IMG/VR virus record: IMGVR_UViG_3300020193_000046
Coordinates: 1-41,253 of that record
Strand: one strand, 5' to 3'
Length of the DNA stretch: 41,253 nt
DNA from: a virus
Within the stretch, counting starts at the first letter, position 1. Each line of letters begins with the position of its first letter. The position numbers were made by a program, and so were the translations under genes. This document shows positions 1 through 7,682 of the stretch, piece after piece. The notes beneath the pieces were generated by a model. It was given only the letters and a program-made list of their open reading frames with translations, did no database searches and was not told where the DNA came from.

Positions 1-1406
1 ATGGGACGAACTTCGAGGAACTCCTGGTCAGCGAGGACGGGGTACGGGGTCTCAACTTCTTGCCCCAACCGACGACGCGCCGGGTGGAAGGGCCACGAGG
101 ACAGCTTCTCGGATTCCTCCAGGACATTCGCGGGAAGTTCGGCTACTCCATTCAGGACTTCCAGGAGCTTCTTCAGAATCGGCTGGCCTCTCGGACTTCC
201 TCGATCTCCGATGATCAGACGGTGGCCCTGGAGGACTGGGAGGTCGCTCACTTCCGCCTGCGCGGGTCGAAGCGCCGCTCTCCTTACGGAGAGAGCGTAC
301 TTGAGCCTGCGCGCTGGATCTGGAAGCGCCTTTGCCTCCTCGAAGACACCGCGCTCATCTACCGCCTCCAGCGGGCTCCCGAACGCTTCGCCTTCTATGT
401 GGATGTCGGTGATCTCCCTCCCGCCGAAGCCTTGGCCTACCTGAACCGCGTCCGCCAGCAGCATCGCAAGCGGAAGTACGTCAACCCCGTCACCGGCAAG
501 CTGGACCTGAAGTTCGACCCGATGCCCGCCGATGACGACTTCTTCATCCCTTCGCGCAAGGGGCAGGACGGGACGCGGATCGAGGTGCTCGGTTCCCCCC
601 AGTGGACCTCGATGGAGGACATCGAATACTTCCGCAACAAGCTCCTCTCGGCGATCAAGGTGCCCAAGGCGTATCTGGGGCTCGAAGAAGGCGTGGTCCG
701 GGCGGTTCTCTCTTCCGAGGACGTGCGCTTCGCGCGTTCGGTGCTTCGGGTGCAGCGGGAGCTTCGCAACGGGTTCGGGAAGATCGCCCGAGTCCACATG
801 GCGGCGCTTGGTGTCGATCCCCAGGCGGTCGATTACGACATCCACATGACCGTCCCCTCCGCCATCTTCGAGCTTGCTCAGTTGGAGGTGCGGAACGCCC
901 GCGCCGACCTGGCGGGCCGGATGCAGGAGTTCGTGTCCCTCCACTGGATGCTCTCTCGCATCTTCGGCCTGGCGGACGAGGAGATCGAGCAGATCATCAA
1001 GGAGAAGGGGGAGGACGCGAAACGGGTGGCGAAGGACCAGGCAGGGGCGGAGGCGGAGGCTCAGTCCCAGTTCGGTCCTCCTCCGGGCGAGGAAGCGCCC
1101 CCCGAAGAAGCTCCGCCCGAACAGTTCCAACAGCCCGAACAGAAGGCTCTGCCGCGCATCATTCACCGGCCTCCCGCCATCCACTCGCTCATGGTGGAGC
1201 GACGTACCCGAGGCAGGAGATCTCCGTCGAGACCGATCACCGAACGCGAACTTCTCCGAGGAAACCAGGAAGCGGAGAAGCGCGCCGAAGGCAAGATGGA
1301 GCGCCTTCTCCGAAACGACGCGCGTTTGGCTCGACGACTGAACGAGATCGGAGGGCTGCTTCATGATCTCCGTTCGGCCAGTGTTCGGACTGGGGGAAAG
1401 CGATGA
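1..1406 (+). CDS. portal protein, T4 gp20-like (5' end outside window)
   Basis: Portal (head-tail connector vertex) protein through which DNA is packaged and ejected. The reading frame is open from base 3 with no stop upstream, so the TTG at 60 is an internal leucine codon and the N-terminus is missing. The visible part (about 467 residues) has the gp20-type core: an acidic 'DDDFFIPSRKGQDGTRIEVL' stretch, then an 'SMEDIEYFRNKLLSAIKVPKAYLG' type block, which is the most conserved region of T4 portals. The C-terminus is Pro/Glu-rich (GPPPGEEAPPEEAPPEQ) followed by a basic tail. It is followed by core, protease and capsid genes in T4 order (20, core, 21, 23), which supports the call. The family assignment is from motif recognition, not a search. 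Confidence 0.88.
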   Translation, partial: GTNFEELLVSEDGVRGLNFLPQPTTRRVEGPRGQLLGFLQDIRGKFGYSIQDFQELLQNRLASRTSSISDDQTVALEDWEVAHFRLRGSKRRSPYGESVLEPARWIWKRLCLLEDTALIYRLQRAPERFAFYVDVGDLPPAEALAYLNRVRQQHRKRKYVNPVTGKLDLKFDPMPADDDFFIPSRKGQDGTRIEVLGSPQWTSMEDIEYFRNKLLSAIKVPKAYLGLEEGVVRAVLSSEDVRFARSVLRVQRELRNGFGKIARVHMAALGVDPQAVDYDIHMTVPSAIFELAQLEVRNARADLAGRMQEFVSLHWMLSRIFGLADEEIEQIIKEKGEDAKRVAKDQAGAEAEAQSQFGPPPGEEAPPEEAPPEQFQQPEQKALPRIIHRPPAIHSLMVERRTRGRRSPSRPITERELLRGNQEAEKRAEGKMERLLRNDARLARRLNEIGGLLHDLRSASVRTGGKR

Positions 1407-1439
1407 CGACTTTCCCGCTTGACAACAGATCCCCCTCCC

Positions 1440-1468
1440 TTGACAGTGGGATCGTTAGCAGGTAGCTT
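1440..1468 (+). promoter_or_regulatory. sigma70-type promoter, TTGACA-N17-TAGCTT
   Basis: A perfect -35 box TTGACA (1440-1445) is separated by exactly 17 bases from TAGCTT (1463-1468). Transcription should begin near 1475, between the two possible ATG starts (1472, 1478) of the next gene, so the message would be leaderless or nearly so. A second TTGACA lies at 1419-1424 without a matching -10. Confidence 0.55.
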
Positions 1469-1471
1469 CCG

Positions 1472-2425
1472 ATGCGTATGCGATCCGAAATCAGCCGCCA
1501 CTTCGTTCCGGTCGAAGAGATTCGCCGGTTCACCGAAGGGAGCTACGAACACCTGATCGCACGCCTCTCCGAGGTCGTGCAGAAGGATCGCAAGCGCCTC
1601 TTCGGCGAAGATGACCTTTCGGTCCGCGTGCTCGGAACCTTCAAGGAGCACGCAATCGTGGCCGGAGGCAACGGCACGTTCGTTCGCGTTCGGTTCGAGG
1701 CGTCCGAACGGGGTGAGCCTTCGCTGGTCGGGGTCGAGCCTATCGCGGTCGAGGTGTTCGAGTCGTCGGACATTCATCGCTACGTGAACCGCGAGGCCCT
1801 ACGGGTCGTGGACGCGCTGCTGTCTGGGGCGGCCACCGAGGCAGGGGAGCGCCTGCGTTCGATCGTCCCGCTGGTAGGGAAGACCAAGGCGCGCACCGAG
1901 TCCCAAGTCGTCGAAGGGGTGCTCGCTGATCTCCGCGCCGACCGGCCCTGGAAGCGCCTCTACGAGGAGCGCGCCCCCCGGCTGAAGTTCTTCCTCGGCG
2001 AGGCGGTGGTCCAGACGCTTGAAGGACATCGGGCCACACCCAAGTTCGGAAAGCTCCTGGACATGGCGGAAGCAGAGGTCGAGGGCTACCGCGACCTCGT
2101 GCTCTCCGATCTCCAGTTCCTCGCGGAGCGTCTGCTTGTGTTGCACGGGCAGGCTTCGGACAACCTGGAGGCGCTCGGCCAGATCGACGCTTCGGGCGAG
2201 GAGGGTGGTCCCGAGGCGCTGACCGCCCTGGTTCACTTCACCAACGACTTCGTGGAGGACCTTCGCGTGGCGCACCGCGTTGCGGCCGAGGTTCCCAACC
2301 ACGTTCACAACGTCGGAGCACTTGGTCGCGTCTACGACACAATCACGGAGCAGCTACACCAGTACGAGGTGGCCGGGGCCTTTGTCGCTGGGATGGCGGC
2401 GAAGCTCCAGACGGCCAGCCCGTAA
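1472..2425 (+). CDS. hypothetical protein in head module, between portal and protease
   Basis: 317 residues, not recognised. It reads as an alpha/beta protein, rich in charged residues and helical in its second half (many Leu/Val/Glu/Arg heptad-like stretches, residues about 120-317), with no signal peptide or membrane segment. Two starts are possible, ATG 1472 or ATG 1478; a TTGACA-N17-TAGCTT promoter lies immediately upstream, and its predicted start site (about 1475) favours the second ATG. Only a weak ribosome site (AGGTAG, 1460-1465) is present. Its place between portal and prohead protease, where T4 has small core genes (67, 68), suggests a head-assembly or internal head protein. This is context only. 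Confidence 0.75.
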   Translation: MRMRSEISRHFVPVEEIRRFTEGSYEHLIARLSEVVQKDRKRLFGEDDLSVRVLGTFKEHAIVAGGNGTFVRVRFEASERGEPSLVGVEPIAVEVFESSDIHRYVNREALRVVDALLSGAATEAGERLRSIVPLVGKTKARTESQVVEGVLADLRADRPWKRLYEERAPRLKFFLGEAVVQTLEGHRATPKFGKLLDMAEAEVEGYRDLVLSDLQFLAERLLVLHGQASDNLEALGQIDASGEEGGPEALTALVHFTNDFVEDLRVAHRVAAEVPNHVHNVGALGRVYDTITEQLHQYEVAGAFVAGMAAKLQTASP

Positions 2426-2439
2426 CGGAGGCGAGTACG

Positions 2440-3189
2440 ATGGCACGCAACCCTGTGGTGATCACCTCTGTCGAGGAGGACTTCCGCCGGATCGGCATCC
2501 TTTCCGAGTCCAAGGAGGAGAAGGAGGAGACCGGCGATGAGGAGGAGCGTCTGGAAGGCCGTCGCGTTCGCCTCCAGGTTCGAGCGGACACCGGCAAGGC
2601 GCGTCGCCTCCGCACGAAGCGCACCTCCCCTGCCGACAAGGTCAAGAGCCGCCAGTACAAGCGGTCGCACAAGAGCGCGATCCGCAAGCAGCGCAACCTC
2701 GCGCGGAACAGACGCCGGAAGGCCAGGCGGGACAAGCTCCGCAAGCGCCTGAAGCGCGAGTCGATGAACCGCCTGGACCGCGTGGCCTCCCTCATCGAGT
2801 CGGTGCGCGAGACCGTCGTCGCCGAACACCCGGGCGCGGCGATGGCGGAGGCGAAGAAGGCGTTTGCCAACATCGCCGTCATCGCCGAGCACCTCTCCGA
2901 TACCTTCGCAGACATGGCGGAGGAAGGGCGGGACAAGGACCTCGCCAAGGCGGCGCTGGATTTCGCTCGCCTGGCAGAGGAGGCGGCCGAGTTCGCCACC
3001 AAGCTCCACCAGGGCACCCTGGCCGAGGAGGAGCAGGACGGCCTGGAGGAGACCTTCAAGGCCCACATGGACGCGCTGCTCGCGGGCCTGGATGTCTACG
3101 CGGACCTGACCGAAGGCTGCGAGGACGAGGAGGACGAGGAGGAGGACGAGGAGGAGGACGAGGAGGACGAGGAGGAGGGGGAAAAGTAG
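2440..3189 (+). CDS. probable prohead core protein with basic middle and Asp/Glu tail
   Basis: 249 residues with unusual charge zoning. An acidic N-terminus (residues 1-38) is followed by a very basic stretch (about 50-107, with 'KSRQYKRSHKSAIRKQRNLARNR' type composition), then an Ala-rich helical region (110-220), and a C-terminus made almost only of Asp and Glu (about 227-247). The basic block resembles a motif I have seen in small proteins near portal genes of large phages. The gene starts 14 bases after the previous stop with a GGAGG-like site (ACGGAGGCG). T4 has the acidic core protein gp67 at this position, so a scaffold or internal head role is likely. Proteolytic removal of one charged zone by the next gene's product is an attractive idea but unproven. 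Confidence 0.78.
   Translation: MARNPVVITSVEEDFRRIGILSESKEEKEETGDEEERLEGRRVRLQVRADTGKARRLRTKRTSPADKVKSRQYKRSHKSAIRKQRNLARNRRRKARRDKLRKRLKRESMNRLDRVASLIESVRETVVAEHPGAAMAEAKKAFANIAVIAEHLSDTFADMAEEGRDKDLAKAALDFARLAEEAAEFATKLHQGTLAEEEQDGLEETFKAHMDALLAGLDVYADLTEGCEDEEDEEEDEEEDEEDEEEGEK
3121..3180 (+). repeat. GAG/GAC trinucleotide low-complexity tract
   Basis: An irregular run of GAG and GAC codons at the 3' end of the 2440-3189 gene encodes its poly-acidic tail. It is a simple-sequence tract that could change length by slippage in steps of three without breaking the frame. Confidence 0.85.
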
Positions 3190-3198
3190 GCGGCGCGG

Positions 3199-3214
3199 GC
3201 CTCCGACAGGAGGC
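3199..3214 (+). other. perfect hairpin in the leader of the protease gene
   Basis: GCCTCC-GACA-GGAGGC forms a 6-base-pair stem with a tetraloop just after the stop of the 2440-3189 gene. No T-run follows, so it is not a standard terminator. It may be an RNA-processing or stability element in the 190-base gap 3190-3379, in which I see no gene. Confidence 0.4.
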
Positions 3215-3379
3215 GTGGCGTCGCCGGAGGACGGCTTATCGGAGTGGGCGGCTCGAACTGATCAACTACGAGAGACCTCGGTTCGGGTCGCCAGAGCGAA
3301 AGGTGAAGCAGAGGACAACCATCCCGACCACCCAGTACACCCCCTTCAAGGGGTCGTTCAGGTGGCGACGGTACTGACG

Positions 3380-4933
3380 ATGGCGCAGACCCAGAACCAC
3401 AAGAAGCTGCTGGTGGACAACGCTCCAGTCGCGCTTCAACTCGACGAGCGATGGGAGGGCGGCCACAAGATCGTGGTGCGCGGCGAGTTCGCCAAGTGCG
3501 GTGTCGCTACCGAGAACAATCGGATCTACCCGAACAAGCTGTGGGAGGCCCAGATCCGCAAGCTGGATCGGGCGATGGAGGATCGCCGGGTCTTCGGGGA
3601 ACTCGACCACCCCAACGATGGAAAGACGCAGCTTTCTCGTGTCGCGCACATCATCACCAGCATGAAGATCGAGGATGGTCGGGTGATCGGGGAAGCCGAG
3701 ATCTTGGATACCGAACGCGGCAAGAACCTCGCCGCGCTCCTCAAGGCGGGTTGCAAGGTCGGGGTGTCCTCCCGAGGCTATGGCTCTACCAAGCAGAACG
3801 AACAGGGTGAGGATGTGGTCCAGGAGGACTACAAGCTCGTTACCTTCGATTTCGTGGCCGAGCCCGCCGACTCGACCGCCTACCCGCAGGTCTTCTTCGA
3901 GGGGGTGGAGATGCCCATGACCGAAGCGCCGACCAAGGATCAAGATCTCGCCGAGAAGTTCGCCGCGCGTGTGGACGCCGCTCGTCGGGACGGCGAGGTG
4001 ACGGCCAAGGAATCGCTGCGTGAGGAGTTCGCGCGCACGCTCATCGCCGAGGTCGCCAAGGTACGGGAGGAGATGCGGGAGGCGGTGCGCGGGGAGATGC
4101 TCTCCGATCCCGAGGTCGCGGGCGCGAAGAAGGCGCTGGACGCGATCAAGGACGTGCTCCGGCCCTACGTCCTCCCGGAGGACTTCGAGGGGCTGGTCCG
4201 CCAGAAGGACGGGGAGATCAAGAAGCTCCGTACCGAGGTCGCGGACCGGGATCTCAAGATCAAGGGCATGGAGGATGAGAACAAGAAGCTAGCCGACCTC
4301 GCGCGGGAGACCGGCTACAAGTTCTACCTGGAACGCGCCCTCTCCGGCGATCCCGACGCCGACCTGATCCGCAACGCCCTCGGGAACCTCGCGCAGTTCA
4401 CCACCTCGACCGACTTGAAGGCCCGCGTGACGGCGGTGAAGGAGGAGGTCGAGAAGCGTCGTGTGGAGGAGAGGAGGGTCGAGGAGGAGCGGCAACGCCT
4501 CGTCGAGGAGGCCAAGACCACCGAGCGGCGCGAGCGCGAGATCGTCGAGAAGAAGCTCGACACGATCTCGGAGGCGCTGGAGGAGTCGCTTCGCCTCAAC
4601 CAGGAACTCGGCCTGAAGCTCCACGCCGAGAGGCGGTTGACGAACCACCCGAAAGCTGCCAAGATCCGGTCCATGATCGCTGCCGCCCAGCCTTCCTCCA
4701 AGGAAGAGATCGACGCGGTTGTCGAGAACTTCCGTGAGCCGGTTCGGGACGTGGAGGAGATGGAGGAGGTACGTTCGCGGGTACGCCGCCTGACCGGCGG
4801 TGGGCACACCCGCGTTCCGCAGGACGAGGAGACCGTGCGTCCGAATAGGCGCGAGGTCGTCGAGAACTACAACAACCTGGGAGCCCCCCTGGCCGAGCTT
4901 CGCAAGTTGGCGGGGATCGAGACCGAGAACTGA
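3380..4933 (+). CDS. prohead protease (T4 gp21-like) with long coiled-coil C-terminal extension
   Basis: Serine-type prohead protease that matures the capsid by cleaving scaffold and head proteins. Counting from ATG 3380 (517 residues), residues 1-180 form the protease: 'FGELDHPNDG' carries the likely catalytic His77, 'VGVSSRGYGS' the nucleophile Ser130/131, and 'VTFDFVAEPA' a possible third residue, Asp157. This His/Ser arrangement is the gp21 family signature. Residues about 185-460 are a highly charged heptad-rich coiled coil (Lys/Glu/Arg runs) not found in T4 gp21, which is only about 212 residues. The extension may supply the scaffold (gp22) function, as no separate scaffold gene precedes the capsid gene. 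The frame stays open to GTG 3215, but codons 3215-3379 look non-coding; GTG 3362, with AAGGGG 8 bases upstream, is an alternative start. Confidence 0.85.
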   Translation: MAQTQNHKKLLVDNAPVALQLDERWEGGHKIVVRGEFAKCGVATENNRIYPNKLWEAQIRKLDRAMEDRRVFGELDHPNDGKTQLSRVAHIITSMKIEDGRVIGEAEILDTERGKNLAALLKAGCKVGVSSRGYGSTKQNEQGEDVVQEDYKLVTFDFVAEPADSTAYPQVFFEGVEMPMTEAPTKDQDLAEKFAARVDAARRDGEVTAKESLREEFARTLIAEVAKVREEMREAVRGEMLSDPEVAGAKKALDAIKDVLRPYVLPEDFEGLVRQKDGEIKKLRTEVADRDLKIKGMEDENKKLADLARETGYKFYLERALSGDPDADLIRNALGNLAQFTTSTDLKARVTAVKEEVEKRRVEERRVEEERQRLVEEAKTTERREREIVEKKLDTISEALEESLRLNQELGLKLHAERRLTNHPKAAKIRSMIAAAQPSSKEEIDAVVENFREPVRDVEEMEEVRSRVRRLTGGGHTRVPQDEETVRPNRREVVENYNNLGAPLAELRKLAGIETEN

Positions 4934-4941
4934 ACCTGAAC

Positions 4942-4954
4942 GGCGCGTAGCGCC
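4942..4954 (+). other. small hairpin upstream of the major capsid gene
   Basis: GGCGC-GTA-GCGCC forms a 5-base-pair GC stem 15 bases before the capsid start, between the protease stop and the capsid ribosome site (GGGAG, 4965-4969). Its role is unknown; mRNA stabilisation is possible. Confidence 0.3.
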
Positions 4955-4969
4955 TGACGAACCTGGGAG

Positions 4970-5749
4970 ATGATGATGACAGAGGCACGCGAGATCCTGC
5001 TGGAGGACGCGAAGAAGACTATCGCGGATCACTCCTTCGTCCGGGCGCTTATCCGCAAGTGGAAGGACTTCCTGGAGGGGATGCCTGACCGCACGGATGC
5101 CGACCGCTACACGCTCGGCGTGACGGCGGTGCTGATGGAGAACCAGTCGCAGTACCTCCAGAACCTCTCGGAGGACACGCGGCAGGCGAACGTCGGCTCC
5201 TTCACGAAGTTCATCTTCCCGGTGCTGCGCCGGGTCTTCCCCAACCTCATCGCCAACGACATCGTGTCGGTGCAGCCGATGACCGCCCCTATTGGAGCGG
5301 TGTTCTTCCTCGACTACAAGTACGGGACGAACAAGGGCGGGACGGCGTCGGGCAACGTCTTCCCCAGGGACTTCGACCGCGACTACTCCTCGGAGTACAT
5401 CAACGGCGAACTCCTCGCCACGGGCGACGGCGTGAAGTACGGCGGCGGCGGCCAGGCTCTCGCTGCGACCCTGGCCTTCGTGCCGGTCCGTCCGCTCGAC
5501 GCGAGCCTCGGCTACTCGGTCCAGGTGATCGAGTACAACGTGACGACCGGCGCGGTGGTGCAGACTGCGACCACAACGGCTCGGGCGCGTTCACCTTCGT
5601 CCCGGCGGGTGTCAACACGGCGGGCACCATCAACTACACCACCGGGGCCGTTGCCGCGTTCAAGTTCCAGAACGTCCCCGCGAACAACAACCCGATCAAG
5701 GCCCTCTACTACTACAACGGCGAGATGTCGTCGAACATCCCGCAGGTGA
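4970..5749 (+). CDS. major capsid protein, N-terminal part (T4 gp23-like), frame-broken
   Basis: N-terminal segment of the main shell protein. Residues about 70-120 hold the gp23 hallmark: 'GSFTKFIFPVLRRVFPNLIA' followed by 'VSVQPMTAPIGAVFFLDYKYG'. True capsid sequence ends near codon 199; beyond that the frame reads an implausible Arg/Ser/Thr-rich tail to a stop at 5747-5749. The real continuation lies in the -1 frame (from about 5565) and runs on to 6483. Rejoined, the protein would be about 504 residues, close to T4 gp23 (521). Three ATGs in tandem (4970, 4973, 4976) follow a GGGAG site. I judge a one-base deletion in the sequence or assembly more likely than programmed frameshifting, because no slippery heptamer is present at the join. 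Confidence 0.85.
   Translation: MMMTEAREILLEDAKKTIADHSFVRALIRKWKDFLEGMPDRTDADRYTLGVTAVLMENQSQYLQNLSEDTRQANVGSFTKFIFPVLRRVFPNLIANDIVSVQPMTAPIGAVFFLDYKYGTNKGGTASGNVFPRDFDRDYSSEYINGELLATGDGVKYGGGGQALAATLAFVPVRPLDASLGYSVQVIEYNVTTGAVVQTATTTARARSPSSRRVSTRRAPSTTPPGPLPRSSSRTSPRTTTRSRPSTTTTARCRRTSRR
5561..5575 (+). other. frame break inside the major capsid gene
   Basis: Frame 2 coding (ending '..TTGAVVQTA') must switch to frame 1 ('DHNGSGAFTF..') around here, equivalent to one missing base. Restoring a single C (GCGAC read as GCCGAC) would give a continuous '..QTADHNGSGAF..', which matches the homologous module in the sheath protein. Confidence 0.75.
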
Positions 5750-6483
5750 ACCTCGACGTGACCAAGCAGCCGGTCGAGGCGAAGCCGCGCCGCCTCAAGG
5801 CGCTGTGGTCGAGCGAGGCGGTCGAAGATCTCCGCGCCTTCCAGGGCCTCGATGCCGAGACCGAAATCGTCAGCGCCATCTCGCAGGAGATCGCGCTGGA
5901 GATCGACCGCGAGATCGTGCAGTCCCTCTTCGCCAACTCGACGGGCACCTCGGCGTCCTTCGACCGCGTGCCCCCGGCGGCCATCGCGGAGGTGGATCAC
6001 TTCCGCGCGCTGATCACGCAGATCGCCACGGTCTCGAACCTGATCCACAAGAAGACCCTGCGCGCGCCCGCGAACTTCATCGTCACCTCCCCCGAGGTGT
6101 CGGCGCTGATCGCGCAACTCACCACCCACTCCGACTTCCGCCCGCTATCCGCGTCCGGCGGCGCGTCGCCCTACGGCCCGATGGACATGCCGCGCCCGCT
6201 CACTCAGCACGGGCAGTACGGCATCTACAAGGTCGGCACGCTCCAGAACAAGTGGCTGGTCTACGAGGATCCCTTCTTCGCCCGCGACAAGATGCTCGTC
6301 GGCCTGAAGGGCAACTCGTACCTGGACTCGGGCTACGTGTTCGCGCCCTACATCCCGCTCCAGGTTACCCCGACCTTCCTTGATCCGGCGGACTTCTCGT
6401 TCCGCAAGGGCCTGCGGACGCGCTACGCGACCAAGCTCCTGCGCTCGGAGTTCTACGGTCAGGTGACGATCAATAACTTGTAG
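5725..6483 (+). CDS. major capsid protein, C-terminal part (T4 gp23-like)
   Basis: Second part of the capsid protein. The same frame is open and coding upstream of ATG 5725 back to about 5570, so 5725 is an internal Met rather than a true start. The segment contains the gp23-type block 'VEAKPRRLKALWSSEAVEDL', then 'GLDAETEIVSAISQEIALEIDREIV', matching T4 gp23 'SRALKAEYTLELAQDLKAVHGLDAETELSN' in pattern, and ends with a typical 'RYATKLLRSEFYGQVTINNL' C-terminus. Upstream, residues encoded at 5570-5720 form a small beta module ('AGTINYTTGAVAAFKFQNVP') also present in the tail sheath. Hairpins follow the stop. If the frame break is real, only a fused product made by frameshifting could build the shell. 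Confidence 0.83.
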   Translation: MSSNIPQVNLDVTKQPVEAKPRRLKALWSSEAVEDLRAFQGLDAETEIVSAISQEIALEIDREIVQSLFANSTGTSASFDRVPPAAIAEVDHFRALITQIATVSNLIHKKTLRAPANFIVTSPEVSALIAQLTTHSDFRPLSASGGASPYGPMDMPRPLTQHGQYGIYKVGTLQNKWLVYEDPFFARDKMLVGLKGNSYLDSGYVFAPYIPLQVTPTFLDPADFSFRKGLRTRYATKLLRSEFYGQVTINNL

Positions 6484-6559
6484 GATCTTCCCCGTAACCC
6501 CGTCCTCGCCGGGACGGGTAGCATGCGAAGGCCCACACCGAGCGATCGGCGTGGGCTTT
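6481..6559 (+). terminator. tandem hairpins after the capsid gene, probable terminator
   Basis: CCCGTCC-TCGCCG-GGACGGG (6499-6518) is a perfect 7-base-pair stem. It is followed by GCCCAC..GTGGGC (6531-6556, one mismatch when extended) ending in TTTC, a short T-run. Together they fit partial termination or 3'-end stabilisation of the abundant capsid message. The block begins with TAGGATCTTC, shared with 14529. Confidence 0.6.
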
Positions 6560-6561
6560 CG

Positions 6562-6570
6562 TGTTATAAC
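6562..6570 (+). promoter_or_regulatory. possible extended -10 promoter (TGTTATAAC)
   Basis: TG-T-TATAAC fits an extended -10 element just after the terminator. The expected start site (about 6577) falls on the palindrome at 6575-6594. No -35 box is visible. Confidence 0.35.
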
Positions 6571-6574
6571 GGGA

Positions 6575-6594
6575 GTGCGATCACACGGTCGCAC
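6575..6594 (+). promoter_or_regulatory. palindromic operator-like site, copy A
   Basis: GTGCGATCACACGGTCGCAC has arms GTGCGA and TCGCAC and matches the 16-base palindrome found also at 15753, 21244 and 37668. It overlaps the expected start of transcription of the possible promoter at 6562. Confidence 0.45.
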
Positions 6595-6606
6595 GGAGAA
6601 CGGACG

Positions 6607-6951
6607 ATGACCTACGGGAAGCTGGACGACGTGTTGCGGGAGCTTCAGGCGCTCGACGAGGTGAAGCCCTCGCAAGATTTTCCGTTGCGGGAGGAAGGCC
6701 CGTTCCTGGCCCGCTTCAACCGGCTGAGCGGGGAGGCAGACGATGTTCTCCGCGAAGCAGGGATCGATGCGAATGCCTCGCTCAAGAATCTCATGGCGCG
6801 CATCGCCGAGGCGTGTGATAGCACGCTCGACAGCCTGGACTCGCTGATGTCCAACCTGCTGGAGGTGGTCAAGGTGCTCGACGTGCTGGATCGCTTGCGT
6901 ACCGAGCTTCGGGCTCTGCGAGCACGGGCCGGGGAAGTCTCCAAGGAGTAG
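6607..6951 (+). CDS. hypothetical small helical protein after the capsid gene
   Basis: 114 residues, not recognised. The ATG at 6607 is chosen because GGAG (6595-6598) sits 8 bases upstream; the open frame upstream to 6523 crosses the terminator and palindrome and is unlikely to be coding. The sequence is almost entirely helical with Leu/Val heptads (residues about 60-105, 'LDSLDSLMSNLLEVVKVLDVLD' type), so a coiled coil or small helical bundle is expected. It begins the connector block, 3 bases before the neck gene, and probably belongs to the same transcript as the neck proteins. Confidence 0.7.
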   Translation: MTYGKLDDVLRELQALDEVKPSQDFPLREEGPFLARFNRLSGEADDVLREAGIDANASLKNLMARIAEACDSTLDSLDSLMSNLLEVVKVLDVLDRLRTELRALRARAGEVSKE

Positions 6952-6954
6952 CGG

Positions 6955-7674
6955 GTGGCTCTCAAGGATGCAGAGAGCTTGAAGCTCTGGATGCTCCGCC
7001 AGTTCGGAGCACCGCTGGTCGAGGTGGAGTTGACCGCCGAGCACCTCGACGACTGCATCGAGAACGCGAGTCGCTGGTTCGTCGCCAAGAAGGGCCTTCA
7101 CCTCCAGGCTGCGATGGATGTGGTGCCGAACAAGGTGGAGTACGACCTTCTGCCGGAGATGGACAAGGTGCTCGACGTGGCCTTCCCGTCGAACCCCCTC
7201 GACTTCTCCCTGGTCTTCGCTCCCTTCACCCTTCCCGACCAGCAGGTGCCCTACAGCGTCTTCGCTGCCTCCGGCTCGCTGGGCCTCTACTCCCACTTCA
7301 CCCAGGCGCTTCAGTACGTGACCACCGCGAAGCGCATCCTGGGGGTAGAAGTGGACTGGCGGCAGGAGCACCGGAAGCTGTTCCTGTTCCCCGCCAAGTT
7401 GCCGACGGGGAAGGTGATCCTCACCTACAAGTCTTCCAATTTCACCCTCGAACAGCTTGCCGAGCGGGATCACGACCTCGTGAAGCGACGGGCGATGGCA
7501 GAGGCGAAGAAGATTCTCGGAAGGGTGCGCTCCAAGTTCGACAACTACCCGACCGCGCAAGGTTCGGTGGCCCTTGACGGGAGCGTTCTCCTCGAAGAAG
7601 CTGGGGCAGAGATTGAGCGCCTGGACGAGGAAATCTTTGACGCTGGCTATCCGATGGCCTTCCTTCGAGGTTGA
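6955..7674 (+). CDS. neck protein, T4 gp13-like
   Basis: Putative head-completion/neck protein that closes the filled head and joins it to the tail. It starts with GTG, 3 bases after the previous stop. The C-terminal part has the pattern I associate with gp13-like neck proteins of T4 relatives: 'ERDHDLVKRRAMAEAKKILG' then 'RVRSKFDNYPT..GSVALDG..LLEEAGAEIERLDEEI', corresponding to the '(W/L)xKRYATALxKxxxGxNLxKF..LPGGVTLNG' motif. The N-terminus ('LKLWMLRQFGAPLVEVELTAEHLDDCIENASRWF') is also the usual opening of this family. Length (239) is a little below T4 gp13 (309). Motif recall only; no search was possible. Confidence 0.65.
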   Translation: MALKDAESLKLWMLRQFGAPLVEVELTAEHLDDCIENASRWFVAKKGLHLQAAMDVVPNKVEYDLLPEMDKVLDVAFPSNPLDFSLVFAPFTLPDQQVPYSVFAASGSLGLYSHFTQALQYVTTAKRILGVEVDWRQEHRKLFLFPAKLPTGKVILTYKSSNFTLEQLAERDHDLVKRRAMAEAKKILGRVRSKFDNYPTAQGSVALDGSVLLEEAGAEIERLDEEIFDAGYPMAFLRG

Positions 7675-7682
7675 GGCAGTCG

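Noticed and set aside
1-444. Long open frame in frame 1 over the portal start
   Set aside because: Ser/Arg-rich shadow of the portal frame; the portal frame itself is open from base 3 and gives recognisable gp20 sequence.
1419-1447. Second promoter from TTGACA at 1419
   Set aside because: No acceptable -10 at 16-18 bases; only the TTGACA at 1440 has one.
3215-3379. N-terminal extension of the protease frame to GTG 3215
   Set aside because: The extra 55 residues have no family match, the GGAGG there is only one base from the GTG, and the region holds a perfect hairpin; ATG 3380 (or GTG 3362) fits better.
5560-5580. Programmed -1 frameshift in the capsid gene
   Set aside because: The phase would fit, but there is no X XXY YYZ slippery sequence, and the sheath homologue suggests a single missing C.
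6145-7560. 471-residue minus-strand open frame
   Set aside because: Runs across the capsid end, terminator and two plus-strand genes; composition is that of an antisense shadow.
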